A stretch of DNA of 64,000 nucleotides, taken from assembly GCF_003025005.1 (NCBI RefSeq), contig NZ_PVSS01000008.1, forward strand, positions 1 to 64,000, in the 5' to 3' direction. This DNA is from Brumimicrobium mesophilum. Lineage in GTDB: Bacteria; Bacteroidota; Bacteroidia; Flavobacteriales_D; Crocinitomicaceae. The translations under genes and the position numbers were made by a program. The notes beneath the pieces were generated by a model, which was not told the DNA's origin, ran no database searches, and saw nothing but the letters and a program-made list of their open reading frames with translations. Position 1 is the first letter of the stretch, and the number at the start of each line of letters is the position of its first letter. Of this stretch, positions 27,944 through 36,701 are shown piece after piece.

Positions 27944-28062
27944 GGACGCGGATGACGCTGATCTTCGAGCGCGGATTTACACGGATTAATTTTATTTTTT
28001 AGCTTCGCTAAAAATATCCATGATTATCTGGGTTGCCTTAGCATCCGTGTCATCCGCGTACC
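27944..28062. repeat. Intergenic inverted-repeat element (CGCGGATGAC type)
   Basis: The outer arms ACGCGGATGAC (27946-27956) and GTCATCCGCGT (28049-28059) are perfect inverted copies. Inside are further partial copies (GCGGATTTACACGGAT) and a small hairpin TTTTTAGC/GCTAAAAA. Elements with this ATCCGTGTCATCCGCGT wording are scattered between genes of many bacteria. No ORF is present. Confidence 0.75.
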
Positions 28063-28103
28063 TTCATGAGCAAAACCGAATACTTTATTGGCACACTGGC
28101 TCT

Positions 28104-29513
28104 CTAATTCGTAATTCCTACAGACTTCAACATCATATTATGCAAATACGTATTCTTGATAAAAGGCGTTAACAATTCACTTCCTGGTCCAAAGGCGGCA
28201 CATTCTACGAAATCTGCAGAATGATTCATGTCACCAAAACCAACATTAGTATAGTGTTTTTGAATTTGAGCGTATTTCTCATACGGCATTTTATTATAAT
28301 CTTGGAGTTCTTCTTCGTTTAAACCTGAAACGTGATCGAGAATGATTTTCGTTTCTTCCTTTGAAATCACAAAACCTTGATTGTACTCAATCATTTCCGT
28401 TAAACTATTTGGCGATAAATAAGAATGAAGATTTTGCATTACCCACGTATTACTTTTTTTCATGGTTTGGAAACGTGCAAAATTCTCGTCGGCTTTCTTT
28501 CCTTTAAATAATCCTGGATTGGCATTCCCGTGATCTGTGGTAACGATAATCAAAGTGTTTTTGTCTTCAATTGCGAAATCCAAGGCCACTTTCAACGCTT
28601 TATCAAATTCTACTTGATCATAAATTAATCCTGGAGCGTCATTCGCATGTGCTGCCCAATCGACTTTCCCTCCTTCCACTTGTAAAACAAATCCTTTTGG
28701 ATTGTTTTTCATCTTGTTGATTGCCACAGCAGTCATTTCAGATAAAGTTGGAACAGAATTTTGCAATTTAGCATCACTATTTTGGTCAATTGTATAAGGC
28801 AAAGGATCATCAGCGAAGACTCCTAAAATTGGCGAATTCGAATTCGAAACTGCGTTCAACTGAGCTTTTGTTTTCACTACATCATAACCTGCAGAAACGA
28901 AATTTCCATACACATCTTTTTTATCAGAACGCTTGGTTGAAGAGAAATATTGATCTCCACCACCCATCATCACATCAAATTTTAACTTTAAATATTGCTC
29001 TGCAATTTCAGGCTGATTACTTCTGCTTTCGTTATTCACACAAAAAGAAGCCGGAGTTGCATGCGTAATTGGAACTGTGGTAACACAACCCACTTTTTTT
29101 CCTTCGTCTTTAAATTTCTGAAGAATTGGTTTATGAAACTCACCATTTGCTCCAACATTCAAAGCTCCATTTGGAACCCGCACTCCTCCACCCCAAGCAG
29201 AACCACCAGCTGCGGAATCCGTAACCAGAGAATCAGCAGAAGCGGTATCCATCATCGCTCTTTTGAAACGTCCATTTTTGTAATTCTCAACCCACGTAGT
29301 GTGTTTTCCTGTCGTGGTTTTCAAGTGTAAATCTGCCATCGTCAAAGTCCCGATACTCATTCCATCGGACACTAAAAAGATAATGTTCTTGGCTTCGTCT
29401 TTAAGATCTGCAAGCAATAACGAAGTATTGTCATCAGCAGAAAATAACATTGGTGACAAAGCTAAGCCAGCGGCTGTCAAAGAAGAATTACGGAAAAAAT
29501 CGCGACGTTTCAT
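28104..29513 (-). CDS. Alkaline phosphatase (PhoA-type, secreted)
   Basis: The 469-residue protein has a Tat-like or lipid-free signal (MKRRDFFRNSSLTAAGLALSP) and the alkaline phosphatase core: IIFLVSDGMSIGTLT (metal aspartate), TDSAAGGSAWGGGV with the nucleophilic serine, MMGGGDQYF, KVDWAAHANDAPG and TTDHGNANPG. It hydrolyses phosphate monoesters in the periplasm or outside the cell. It is monocistronic and sits between an intergenic repeat and a structured repeat. No Pho box was sought successfully. Confidence 0.93.
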   Translation of the reverse strand: MKRRDFFRNSSLTAAGLALSPMLFSADDNTSLLLADLKDEAKNIIFLVSDGMSIGTLTMADLHLKTTTGKHTTWVENYKNGRFKRAMMDTASADSLVTDSAAGGSAWGGGVRVPNGALNVGANGEFHKPILQKFKDEGKKVGCVTTVPITHATPASFCVNNESRSNQPEIAEQYLKLKFDVMMGGGDQYFSSTKRSDKKDVYGNFVSAGYDVVKTKAQLNAVSNSNSPILGVFADDPLPYTIDQNSDAKLQNSVPTLSEMTAVAINKMKNNPKGFVLQVEGGKVDWAAHANDAPGLIYDQVEFDKALKVALDFAIEDKNTLIIVTTDHGNANPGLFKGKKADENFARFQTMKKSNTWVMQNLHSYLSPNSLTEMIEYNQGFVISKEETKIILDHVSGLNEEELQDYNKMPYEKYAQIQKHYTNVGFGDMNHSADFVECAAFGPGSELLTPFIKNTYLHNMMLKSVGITN

Positions 29514-29854
29514 AGTTGGAAAATTTTGGGTAAAGTTAGGGGTTTAGTCGAATTTATAAAACATGGCGTATTAAAAATAGATTAAAAGGCGTGGTGTAGA
29601 CAACGATTTGGATAAACTTCTTTTGGGCGTGCCCCGAAGGATTTCTCAACCAACAATGGTATCTTAGAAAAACCCGGGTCAGGTCATCCACTGTATCTTT
29701 TTTTTCAAAAAAGGATGCCGTTTCTACCCTTCACGCGAAAGATGGCGTTTCAGAAATGAAATTTAAAGAATTTGTTTTAAATCATCTTTTCAATTGTTCT
29801 TTAAAATTATTGTAATAAATATCTATCGGAAACTTTACTTCTTAAATCACCGTT
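29514..29854. other. Intergenic region holding structured repeat copy 1
   Basis: This 340-bp gap between the alkaline phosphatase and methionine aminopeptidase genes contains no credible gene. Its main content is the structured repeat annotated at 29625-29737. Confidence 0.5.
29625..29737 (+). repeat. Structured GGGCGTG...CACGC repeat, copy 1
   Basis: About 113 bp shared with the copy at 30850-30963 in the same orientation. Both begin GGGCGTGCCCC, contain GGGTCAGGTCATCCACT, then ATCTTTTTT paired to AAAAAAGGAT, then GCCGTTTCTACCCTTCACGCG. GCGTG and CACGC can close an outer stem; CCCG/CGGG with TTTCT/AGAAA forms the first inner hairpin and the T/A tract the second. Repeats of this wording recur in Flavobacteria genomes. 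It is probably a mobile or domesticated noncoding element. Confidence 0.8.
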
Positions 29855-30619
29855 CTAATTCCAAATCTCATTAGCTTCAGTGAGAATAACAGGTTTTTCG
29901 TCTGTGACCAATATTGTTTGTTCATGTTGGGTTACATAACCTCCTTTGTTACCAACTAAAGTCCAACCATCATTTAATTCTACAGCAATTGATGATTTTG
30001 TAGAGATAAAAGTTTCAATAGCCACAGTTGTATTTTTTTTAAACCTTTCCCTATTTGTTCTCACACGATAATTAAGAATGTTTTCTGGTTCTTCGTGCAA
30101 ACTTCTTCCAACGCCATGACCCGCCAAATTTTTAATGACTTTAAAACCATGTTTTTTCGCCTCAGACTCTATTACAAAGCCGATATCGGCAATTTTCACT
30201 CCGCCTTTTATACTGGAAATAGCTTTTTGCAAAATATTTTTTGAAGCGTCCACAAGGGGTTGGTGATTGTTGATATCCTTACCAATTACAAAAGAGCCAC
30301 CATTATCTGACCAAAATCCATCTAATTCTGCTGAAACATCAATATTTATTAAATCACCTTCTTTAAGAATTCTGTCTTGAGAGGGAATTCCATGAGCCGC
30401 TTCTTCATTTACACTAATGCAAGTATATCCAGGGAAGTTGTAAGTTTCAAACGGAGCCGATTTAGCGCCATAGCTTTTTAAAATAGCTCCACCGTATTCA
30501 TCTAATTCTTTAGTTGAAATTCCAACTTTTGCATATTCTCTCATCAATTTTAGAGTAGTTCCAACAACTTCACTCACTTTTTTCATTCCTAATAACTCTG
30601 ATTCTTTCGTGATCGACAT
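29855..30619 (-). CDS. map: Methionine aminopeptidase, type I
   Basis: About 254 residues from the ATG at 30619; an upstream TTG would add eight. All five metal ligands of the family can be seen: INIDVSAELDGFWSDNGG (two Asp), GHGVGRSLHEEP (His, plus substrate His), VAIETFIS (Glu) and THEQTILV (Glu). EEAAHGIP supplies the active-site histidine. The enzyme removes the initiator methionine from nascent proteins. The gene is isolated from ribosomal protein operons and flanked by repeats, so it may be a second, accessory copy. Confidence 0.92.
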   Translation of the reverse strand: MSITKESELLGMKKVSEVVGTTLKLMREYAKVGISTKELDEYGGAILKSYGAKSAPFETYNFPGYTCISVNEEAAHGIPSQDRILKEGDLINIDVSAELDGFWSDNGGSFVIGKDINNHQPLVDASKNILQKAISSIKGGVKIADIGFVIESEAKKHGFKVIKNLAGHGVGRSLHEEPENILNYRVRTNRERFKKNTTVAIETFISTKSSIAVELNDGWTLVGNKGGYVTQHEQTILVTDEKPVILTEANEIWN

Positions 30620-30643
30620 TTTGTTCGTTTTAATGGGCTGCAA

Positions 30644-31035
30644 CGATTATCCGAATTTAAACTCTGCATCATCGCATCTTTTTCACCAAAGATACAATAT
30701 TAGGATTTGAGGTTTCGAGAATTTGTTGAGTTAGTTTTTTTTAAGATGATTGAATGAAGTTTTGAATGGGGTTAGGAACTTATACCCCTGAAGGTTTCGC
30801 AGTTAAAATTAGATTAAATAGTCAATACGATTGAAAATACTCTTTTTTTGGGCGTGCCCCGGAGAATTGCTTAAAAACAGAGATCTATCTTAAGAATTCC
30901 GGGTCAGGTCATCCACTATATCTTTTTTTTTCAAAAAAGGATGCCGTTTCTACCCTTCACGCGAGGCCTCGGATTAATAATTAACACTAAACTTTAACAT
31001 TGAACATTTTAAATTAAAAAAAAATCTTGAACTAT
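30644..31035. other. Intergenic region holding structured repeat copy 2
   Basis: About 390 bp between map and the duplicated promoter. Apart from the structured repeat at 30850-30963 nothing was recognised. Confidence 0.5.
30850..30963 (+). repeat. Structured GGGCGTG...CACGC repeat, copy 2
   Basis: Second copy, 114 bp. The constant blocks are nearly identical to copy 1, while the first hairpin has different bases that still pair (CCCGG/CCGGG and CTTAA/TTAAG here versus CCCG/CGGG and TTTCT/AGAAA in copy 1). This compensatory change indicates that the fold is selected or was at insertion. Confidence 0.8.
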
Positions 31036-31139
31036 CTACTTTTCGCTGCGGATTGAAATCCGTAGCGAAAGGTGAACTTCTAAATCAAACTTGTATCATT
31101 TTTGATTATATTTATTTTTCAAGAATTTCTTTAATTATG
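31036..31139 (+). repeat. Duplicated promoter/leader, copy A
   Basis: About 104 bp nearly identical to 31624-31727 and, like it, ending exactly at a start codon. It opens with a hairpin (TTTCGCTGCGG ... CCGTAGCGAAA around ATTGAAAT) and continues with a candidate promoter, TTG at the -33 position and TATTTTTC at -7 with 19 bases between. The start of the next gene would lie about 20 bases behind the -7 box. Confidence 0.8.
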
Positions 31140-31550
31140 AATAGAAAATATAGAGGAGCATATCATGATGTTGATCAAAATAATATTCCTTTTTTAGTAC
31201 AATTCAGCATGAACGTAGTTTTCGACTCAAAAATGAATTTTAAAGGAAAAGTTTGGGAAGAAGTATTTTCGAAAAAAACAGACAAATTTTTAACTGTTAA
31301 AGGATTTATTGATGAAGACCACATCAGCTTTGTTAAACAGTATCCTTGTTTTTTTTCTTCTGATTTAAATGGTGAACTAATAATCGATTGTTCGAAACCT
31401 GGACATGAAGTTACTTATGATGGTTACTGGAATGAAGAAAAAGGCATTTGGGAAGGAGAATGGGAGGTAGAAGGAGAAACAAATTTATCAGGAATGGATG
31501 ATGTTATTTCTGAAATTTACAGTGGGGATTTTGAAATGAAAATGGATTAA
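31137..31550 (+). CDS. Hypothetical protein, small acidic beta-rich
   Basis: The ATG at 31137 gives 137 residues. I do not recognise a named family. The pattern FLVQFSMNVVFDSKMNF, ISFVKQYP, VTYDGYWNEEKGIWEGEWEV suggests alternating beta strands as in small lipocalin-like barrels, a type common among uncharacterised cytosolic proteins of Bacteroidetes. There is no signal peptide or membrane segment, and the C-terminal half is acidic. It is expressed, if at all, from the duplicated promoter directly before it. An upstream TTG start would place the promoter hairpin inside the coding region and is rejected. Confidence 0.65.
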   Translation: MNRKYRGAYHDVDQNNIPFLVQFSMNVVFDSKMNFKGKVWEEVFSKKTDKFLTVKGFIDEDHISFVKQYPCFFSSDLNGELIIDCSKPGHEVTYDGYWNEEKGIWEGEWEVEGETNLSGMDDVISEIYSGDFEMKMD

Positions 31551-31578
31551 TCTGTTTAGACATTAAAAACATATTTTG

Positions 31579-31660
31579 TCACGATTTTTATGCAAAAATA
31601 CGCGCCAAAATAAGACTTTCATTCTATTTTTCGCTGCGGATTGAAATCCGCAGCAAAAGG
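31579..31660 (+). repeat. Dispersed GTCACGATTTT...GCGCCAAAAT repeat with hairpin
   Basis: GTCACGATTTT, then a short spacer, CGCGCCAAAAT, AGAC, TCATTCTATT and a hairpin with a TTGAAA core recur at 46033-46118. Here the hairpin GCTGCGGATTGAAATCCGCAGC (22 bp palindrome, shown in two halves GCTGCGGATT and GAAATCCGCAGC) is also the first part of promoter copy B. Confidence 0.7.
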
Positions 31661-31727
31661 TGATCTTCTAAATTAAACTTGTATCATTTTTGAATATATT
31701 TATTTTTCAAGAATTTCTTTAAAAATG
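31624..31727 (+). repeat. Duplicated promoter/leader, copy B
   Basis: Second copy of the 104-bp unit, again ending at an ATG (31725). Its -33-like TTG, 19-base spacer and TATTTTTC box are preserved, and the few differences from copy A lie mostly in the hairpin arm and just before the start codon. Confidence 0.8.
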
Positions 31728-32123
31728 CAAAGTTCAAACAATATATTTCTAGTTAAACCTGCAAGTTTCGGGTACAGTGTGCAAACAGCAGCATCTAACG
31801 CCTTTCAAAATCAAATGTCTAAAGACATGGATCATGAGGCAATTTCAATAAAAGCCATTGAAGAATTTGAAACGATGGTCCAAAAACTTACCGAAAAAGG
31901 CGTCAATGTTTTGGTTATTGAAGATACTACTACTCCGGTAAAACCCGATGCTATTTCCCCAAACAATTGGGCTCATTTCACGCTGATGGAAGGGTCATTC
32001 TATATCCTATGCTTGCTGAAAACAGAAGAAATGAAAGGCGAGAAGAAATACTTGAAATTATTGGTGGAAAATTTGAAATCATACCGAAGTCACGCTCGCG
32101 GCAGCATTGATAAATCCTTCTGA
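31725..32123 (+). pseudogene. Frameshifted and truncated CtlX-like (arginine deiminase-related) gene
   Basis: The first 85 or so residues (IFLVKPASFGYSVQTAASNAFQ, NVLVIEDTT, SPNNW) match the N-terminus of the CtlX/amidinotransferase-fold hydrolases. After NNW the frame leaves the family, but the -1 frame continues it: SFHADGRVILYPMLAENRR followed by NERREEILEIIGGKFEI. Restoring one G in the GGG run near 31968 would join the two. The family is normally about 300 residues; here similarity stops at 32090 where a sequence shared with the ars-operon hairpins (CTCGCGGCAGCAT) appears. So the gene is both frameshifted and cut short, and is not functional. Confidence 0.8.
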
Positions 32124-32258
32124 TTGTGTTTTGATTAGCATTGAAATTATAACTTGATTCGTCGCTTTAAGGAATGTTCAGTCAATGAAAAATCGAAAAG
32201 TATTATATTTGATGAGAGAAGAGATTTTAGAAACTAAATTAAACCAATTTTTTATATC

Positions 32259-32639
32259 ATGTTGACAAGTATTTCTGCTATCGTTTTCTGTGTATTAACG
32301 GGAATTGTAATCCTTTTTCAAGGATGTTTGGCTGCTGGATTACCTTGGGGAAATGCTTCGATGGGCGGAAAATATCCGGGTAAATATCCACCTAAAATGA
32401 GATTCGTTGCGGTGATCAATATGCTCTTACTGACTTTTATGGGAGCACTTGTTTTATCGGAAGCTAATTTGATGTTTCCAGCATTAAAATCAGTCGCAGC
32501 AATTGGCATTTGGGTAATCGTTGCGTTTTTTGTCATGGGAACAATTATGAATACAATTACGCCAAGTAAAATTGAACGAATTTGGGCACCAGTGGCTTTA
32601 ATACAGTTGATTTCGAGTTTTATTGTAGCATTCTATTGA
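32259..32639 (+). CDS. Conserved hypothetical membrane protein, about 126 residues
   Basis: The protein has four hydrophobic helices (about 5-25, 48-68, 76-98 and 106-126). Between the first two is a conserved-looking hydrophilic loop LPWGNASMGGKYPGKYPPKM. This loop and length are shared by an uncharacterised bacterial membrane protein group. No function is known. Its 3' end overlaps the tail of a convergent pseudogene by a few bases. Confidence 0.75.
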   Translation: MLTSISAIVFCVLTGIVILFQGCLAAGLPWGNASMGGKYPGKYPPKMRFVAVINMLLLTFMGALVLSEANLMFPALKSVAAIGIWVIVAFFVMGTIMNTITPSKIERIWAPVALIQLISSFIVAFY

Positions 32640-33474
32640 TGATGTGATTCAACCAACTCAGACAATTCATTCACCAATTGAATTCTCTTATTTTCTGCTG
32701 ATCTGTTCATTAATTCTTTTTGAATTTCGATGAAACGTTTTTTAGAACCTATAAATTTTTCTGTGGTAATAAATTCATTTAACCAAATTGTAAAGTCATG
32801 TAATTCTTTTCATCTTTTGAGTATTTCAACTGTTCAATTGCATTTGATTTTTCCCAGTTGGATAGATTTTTTTTACGAAAATCAATCAGTTCATTTCCTA
32901 AAAACACATCAATTAAAAATGTAATCGAAACAAAAGTTTCCAACATTCTTGTTTCGGCTTCCTTAACCTTCTTCTTTTTAAAACATGTAATTGCCCATTC
33001 AAAAATAAACTTTCCGTAAGCAGAGTCATTAGGGAAGTTTTTCTTAAACCAATTGAAGTAGCACATTGCCCCAGAATAATCGTTTATCTTCAAATTAAGT
33101 GCAGGTGGGATATAACGCAATCCACGACCGTCATGATAGTTACCACCCCAACGTTTTTTTATCGGTTGCTAATTCTCGTTTAATATTCTTAATTTTCTGT
33201 TAGACCCTCTCTACTTTTTTTGGTGTCATATCTCTATTGGCTATTGTTACAAAGTTGAAAAGTATTTTTTTGAAAAACATTGTGGACATTCGTCTTCCGA
33301 ATTCTCCTGTTGGTTTTCTTTAAATTAATAACCATCTATTTGTATTTCTCTTTTCTCAACCTCTTTACGAATACGTTACTTAGATCGCTTCATAAATTGA
33401 GTATAACGGTAATTGTAAAAGTTGACCAACTCATCATCAGTCAAACTAATTAAGAATATATTTAACTAACTCAT
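32633..33474 (-). pseudogene. Heavily decayed gene for an uncharacterised zinc-finger/helical protein
   Basis: A single protein-like sequence can be followed from an ATG at 33474 to a stop at 32633 only by crossing several stops and frame changes. Recognisable pieces in order: SLTDDELVNFYNYRYTQFM, SEDECPQCFSKKYFSTL (CPxC knuckle), MTPKKVERV, RWGGNYHDGRGLRYIPPA, YFNWFKKNFPNDSAYGKF, EAETRMLETFVS, and DFTIWLNEFITTEKF to LVNELSELVESHHQ. At least three in-frame stops and two frameshifts are needed, so it is a pseudogene rather than a sequencing slip. The family was not identified. Confidence 0.7.
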
Positions 33475-33549
33475 TATAAAGTTTTTAAGGTTTGTTTATG
33501 CATTTTCGTTTACTAACTCCTTTGCCACCGCGTTCGCGGGAGTAAAAAC

Positions 33550-35793
33550 CTAATCCCGCTTCAACACCTTCACACTTCCGGATTGGTTTCCAGCGATTAC
33601 TTTTAGAATGTAAAAACCAGATTTAAATTCCGATAAATCAATTTGACCATTTACTGGTTTCATCTGACCTAAGTATTTCCCTTCTAGAGAGATCACTTCT
33701 ATTCTGTCGATGTTTTGATTTGAAAAATGAAGAATTCCCGTTGTTGGATTAGGAGAAACAGTGAAATCTAGGGTATAATTGTCAAGTGAAACCAACTCAG
33801 CCACACCGATAATAATTGTATCTTCATGAGAACAACCCAAGGAATCAAAAGCCTCAACAGTCACAAAATGAATTCCATTTCCGAATTGAGACGCTACAAA
33901 TTCAAATGAATTCCCTGTTGAACCGTCCATCCATTCATAATTGGTCATTCCAAGTGTAGCAGGAATCAATAATGTATCTTGAATATCAATAATGGTATCA
34001 TTGATCGTTTCAAAAGTAACGTTGTTTACAAAAGCTGTAACTGGGAATCTGCCTGAAGAACAGTCTCCTTGAAGTCGCTCCCCATGGTGATAGTACACCC
34101 GACCACTCCAATCTCTAGGAAAGTAGGAATTATTCATTGCAAAATCGACACCACTCCCTGTAATCATGGTTAATTCATTGGTTGATCGCGTTTGAGGTGT
34201 TCCGGAATTGATATAAGATAAATTTGAACCTGATGCCATTTTCACGTAAATACCCACAGTATCATTCACATCTATATTGAAGCTGTTGAAAGCAACAGAC
34301 GTTTGAATGTTGGGGTCAAGTACATTTACATTTACTGTTTCATGCAAAGTCCATGCAGTTGGATCGGTTTCGTAACCAATATGACTGCCTAACTTCGTGT
34401 AAATTTGAACGGTTTGCGTACCTGTAGAGTTAATTTTCACATCGAAACTATCGATTACAATATCATCGTGTCCAACCAAGTCGAACATCGTTCCATTAAA
34501 GTTAATTGCTGAAGTATTTGTAGTAAAAATGTTATCTGAATAATATAAATTACCTCTAACAACTTCGGCGTACCACTCGGATGTAGAATTAATTACTGGC
34601 GTTTGAAAAGTATTTCCATATTGAATTGGAGTTGGACTCGTCAAGTCTTGATACCAAAGTACGGTGTCTTGCGGATCGCTTGAGACTGAAAGTAAGGTTG
34701 AAGATGAGGCACACAAAGTATCATGATTGGGAGACCAAACCGGATGTCCTAAAGTTGAGAATTCATAAACCAAGGTATCATTAGATGTAATCGAATTTGT
34801 GGCACTTGAAACCACAACGGTTAAAGAATAATCTCCCTGCAGAAGTGTTGAAGCATCAAAATTCGTTGTGTAAATCGAACATTCTGGAAGTCCTGTGGAA
34901 ATAGTTTCAATATTAGAAATAACAGTTCCTGATTGTTGATGGGTTAACTCTGAGTTTATCGAAACATTTAGTCCATCATTAGGTCCAAAATTGATCAATT
35001 CATATTCGAATTGCGCTAGAGAATCTCCGCATGTACTTTGATTGATGGGAACAATGCTCAGAATCGCTGGATCTGGGCTTGAAAGTGACACGTAAATATT
35101 TTGGAGAATATCGGTGGCGATAACCCTGCTTTCCATAATTGCATGCGCTGCGTCATTCAAATGAATTCCATCACCCGAATCATAAAGTGGGTCAACCACA
35201 TGGGATGATGTTGCAAAAGGTGTCCAAAAATCAATTGCATTTGGTGCAAAATTCACCAAAATAGAATCTTTAAGGTCCCATTGTAGTTGGGCTTGAGCAG
35301 CGCTAAAATTTCGAGGTTGTGTGGTACAAATCCAAATTGGAACAGATGCTGCATTTGCAATTTGAACGATAGTATCCAAATTATCCATTTGTTCGGTGTA
35401 GGTGTAATTGGCTGCAACATCATTTGAAGGCATGTTTACGATAATTGCATCCGGCATTTCTGCGAGAGCAGCCGTAATATTTCTTGCTGGATTAGTTGCG
35501 GGTCTATTAATTGGTGGAACATAACCGGTAGGCATAATTCGGTAGGTATTGTAACCACCAACTGCTAAATTTATGACCTCGTTTGCTGGATTAATTCCTT
35601 CTAAATAAGTTCTGTATCGATTCACCCAAGCACTATCCGAACTTGAAGGACCTGCACCAGCGGCCGTTGACGAACCTAGCACTACGATCTTGTAAGAATT
35701 TCCTGAAATACATGGATTAGTTTGCGCTTGTACTAATGAGTAAATCATTAGAAATAAAATAGAAAGCAGAAGGGTGACGCCATTTTTTATCAT
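33550..35793 (-). CDS. Secreted SGNH/GDSL hydrolase with T9SS type A sorting domain
   Basis: About 747 residues from the ATG at 35793, which opens a clean signal peptide (MIKNGVTLLLSILFLMIYS). The SGNH domain (about 35-240) has block I IVVLGSSTAAGAG with the nucleophilic Ser, the block III Asn in VNMPSNDVA and block V DGIHLNDAAH with the Asp-x-x-His pair. Beta-sandwich modules follow, and the C-terminus FTVSPNPTTGILHFSN to FYILKVIAGNQSGSVKVLKRD is a type A sorting domain. The protein is thus exported across the outer membrane by the type IX system and is likely a cell-surface or released esterase/lipase on carbohydrate or lipid esters. Confidence 0.9.
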   Translation of the reverse strand: MIKNGVTLLLSILFLMIYSLVQAQTNPCISGNSYKIVVLGSSTAAGAGPSSSDSAWVNRYRTYLEGINPANEVINLAVGGYNTYRIMPTGYVPPINRPATNPARNITAALAEMPDAIIVNMPSNDVAANYTYTEQMDNLDTIVQIANAASVPIWICTTQPRNFSAAQAQLQWDLKDSILVNFAPNAIDFWTPFATSSHVVDPLYDSGDGIHLNDAAHAIMESRVIATDILQNIYVSLSSPDPAILSIVPINQSTCGDSLAQFEYELINFGPNDGLNVSINSELTHQQSGTVISNIETISTGLPECSIYTTNFDASTLLQGDYSLTVVVSSATNSITSNDTLVYEFSTLGHPVWSPNHDTLCASSSTLLSVSSDPQDTVLWYQDLTSPTPIQYGNTFQTPVINSTSEWYAEVVRGNLYYSDNIFTTNTSAINFNGTMFDLVGHDDIVIDSFDVKINSTGTQTVQIYTKLGSHIGYETDPTAWTLHETVNVNVLDPNIQTSVAFNSFNIDVNDTVGIYVKMASGSNLSYINSGTPQTRSTNELTMITGSGVDFAMNNSYFPRDWSGRVYYHHGERLQGDCSSGRFPVTAFVNNVTFETINDTIIDIQDTLLIPATLGMTNYEWMDGSTGNSFEFVASQFGNGIHFVTVEAFDSLGCSHEDTIIIGVAELVSLDNYTLDFTVSPNPTTGILHFSNQNIDRIEVISLEGKYLGQMKPVNGQIDLSEFKSGFYILKVIAGNQSGSVKVLKRD

Positions 35794-35841
35794 GACAACG
35801 AAAATAAACTTTGTTTGCTTTTGAACCAAGGGATTAAGAAT

Positions 35842-35988
35842 TTAAAATTTACATCTCTTGATTGACTTTCCACTTTTCAGACGCTGAAAATTCTTTAAAG
35901 TTTTGGTTTCGTTTTTGAATTGCTCAATGGTTTTATTGTACTTATAAAATATGCCTTTAGGTTTTAATGGTTTGCAAATGGGCGCATG
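35842..35988 (-). pseudogene. Possible C-terminal gene remnant
   Basis: On the minus strand an open stretch of about 48 codons reads APICKPLKPKGIFYKYNKTI and continues EQFKNETKTLKNFQRLKSG to a stop at 35842, without a start codon. The lysine-rich composition looks like a genuine protein tail, perhaps of a lost transposase or similar; I could not name it. Confidence 0.3.
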
Positions 35989-36053
35989 CTGCTAACACGT
36001 ATAACGTTTGCCGCTTGTGCCTATTTGCTATTATACACAAATATTTACCTTCT

Positions 36054-36701
36054 TTATTTCAATTTATACTGAAACTCCAACTCCACAAATGAACCATTGA
36101 TAGACGTTTCAACATAAGTTTCAGACGGCAAATACTGAACTATTTCTGTTCCTTGTTCAAAGAAGCCCATATTATACAAAACATTCACTTCAAAACTCCT
36201 CTTTCCAGAAAATTTGTACCCAAAACCAAATTTAAGATTCGGGAATATACCTAGATTTTTTATAATTCTAATATCGAATTTATCTGAAGTAATATGTGAA
36301 TCTACATTTCCTTGAAGTACTCCATTTATTCCCATTTTAAAATTTGCAAAATGCTTTTTAGCTAACTTCAAATTATAGTTTAATAGTATTGGAATGTGTA
36401 AGTTAATTTCGTTTATAAACACTTCACTCGGGTTTAAAATAAATGACTTTCGAAATGATTTAACTTGAATTCCATAATTCAATGAAAAATTATCATTTAT
36501 TTTTTTCCGTGATTCAATTCCAAGACTTGCACCAATTCTGTTTCTATTTTTAAAACTTCCAATTTCTGTTGGACTGACACTAAAAAGTTCAGAGGTCAAT
36601 GATGCATTGATCCAAAGTTCATTTTTAGTACTACTTTGACCATGAGTAGTGAATATACAAATAGCATAAAGTAGAACTAACAGCATGTATTTATTATTCA
36701 T
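36054..36701 (-). CDS. Outer membrane beta-barrel protein
   Basis: The 215-residue protein has a signal peptide (MNNKYMLLVLLYAICIFTTHG) and about eight alternating amphipathic strands ending FVELEFQYKLK, the aromatic-terminated last strand of a small porin-like barrel (OmpA-N/PorT-like). No catalytic motif is seen. Its ATG overlaps the stop of the upstream barrel gene (ATGA), so the two are coupled. The role is unknown. Confidence 0.8.
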   Translation of the reverse strand: MNNKYMLLVLLYAICIFTTHGQSSTKNELWINASLTSELFSVSPTEIGSFKNRNRIGASLGIESRKKINDNFSLNYGIQVKSFRKSFILNPSEVFINEINLHIPILLNYNLKLAKKHFANFKMGINGVLQGNVDSHITSDKFDIRIIKNLGIFPNLKFGFGYKFSGKRSFEVNVLYNMGFFEQGTEIVQYLPSETYVETSINGSFVELEFQYKLK

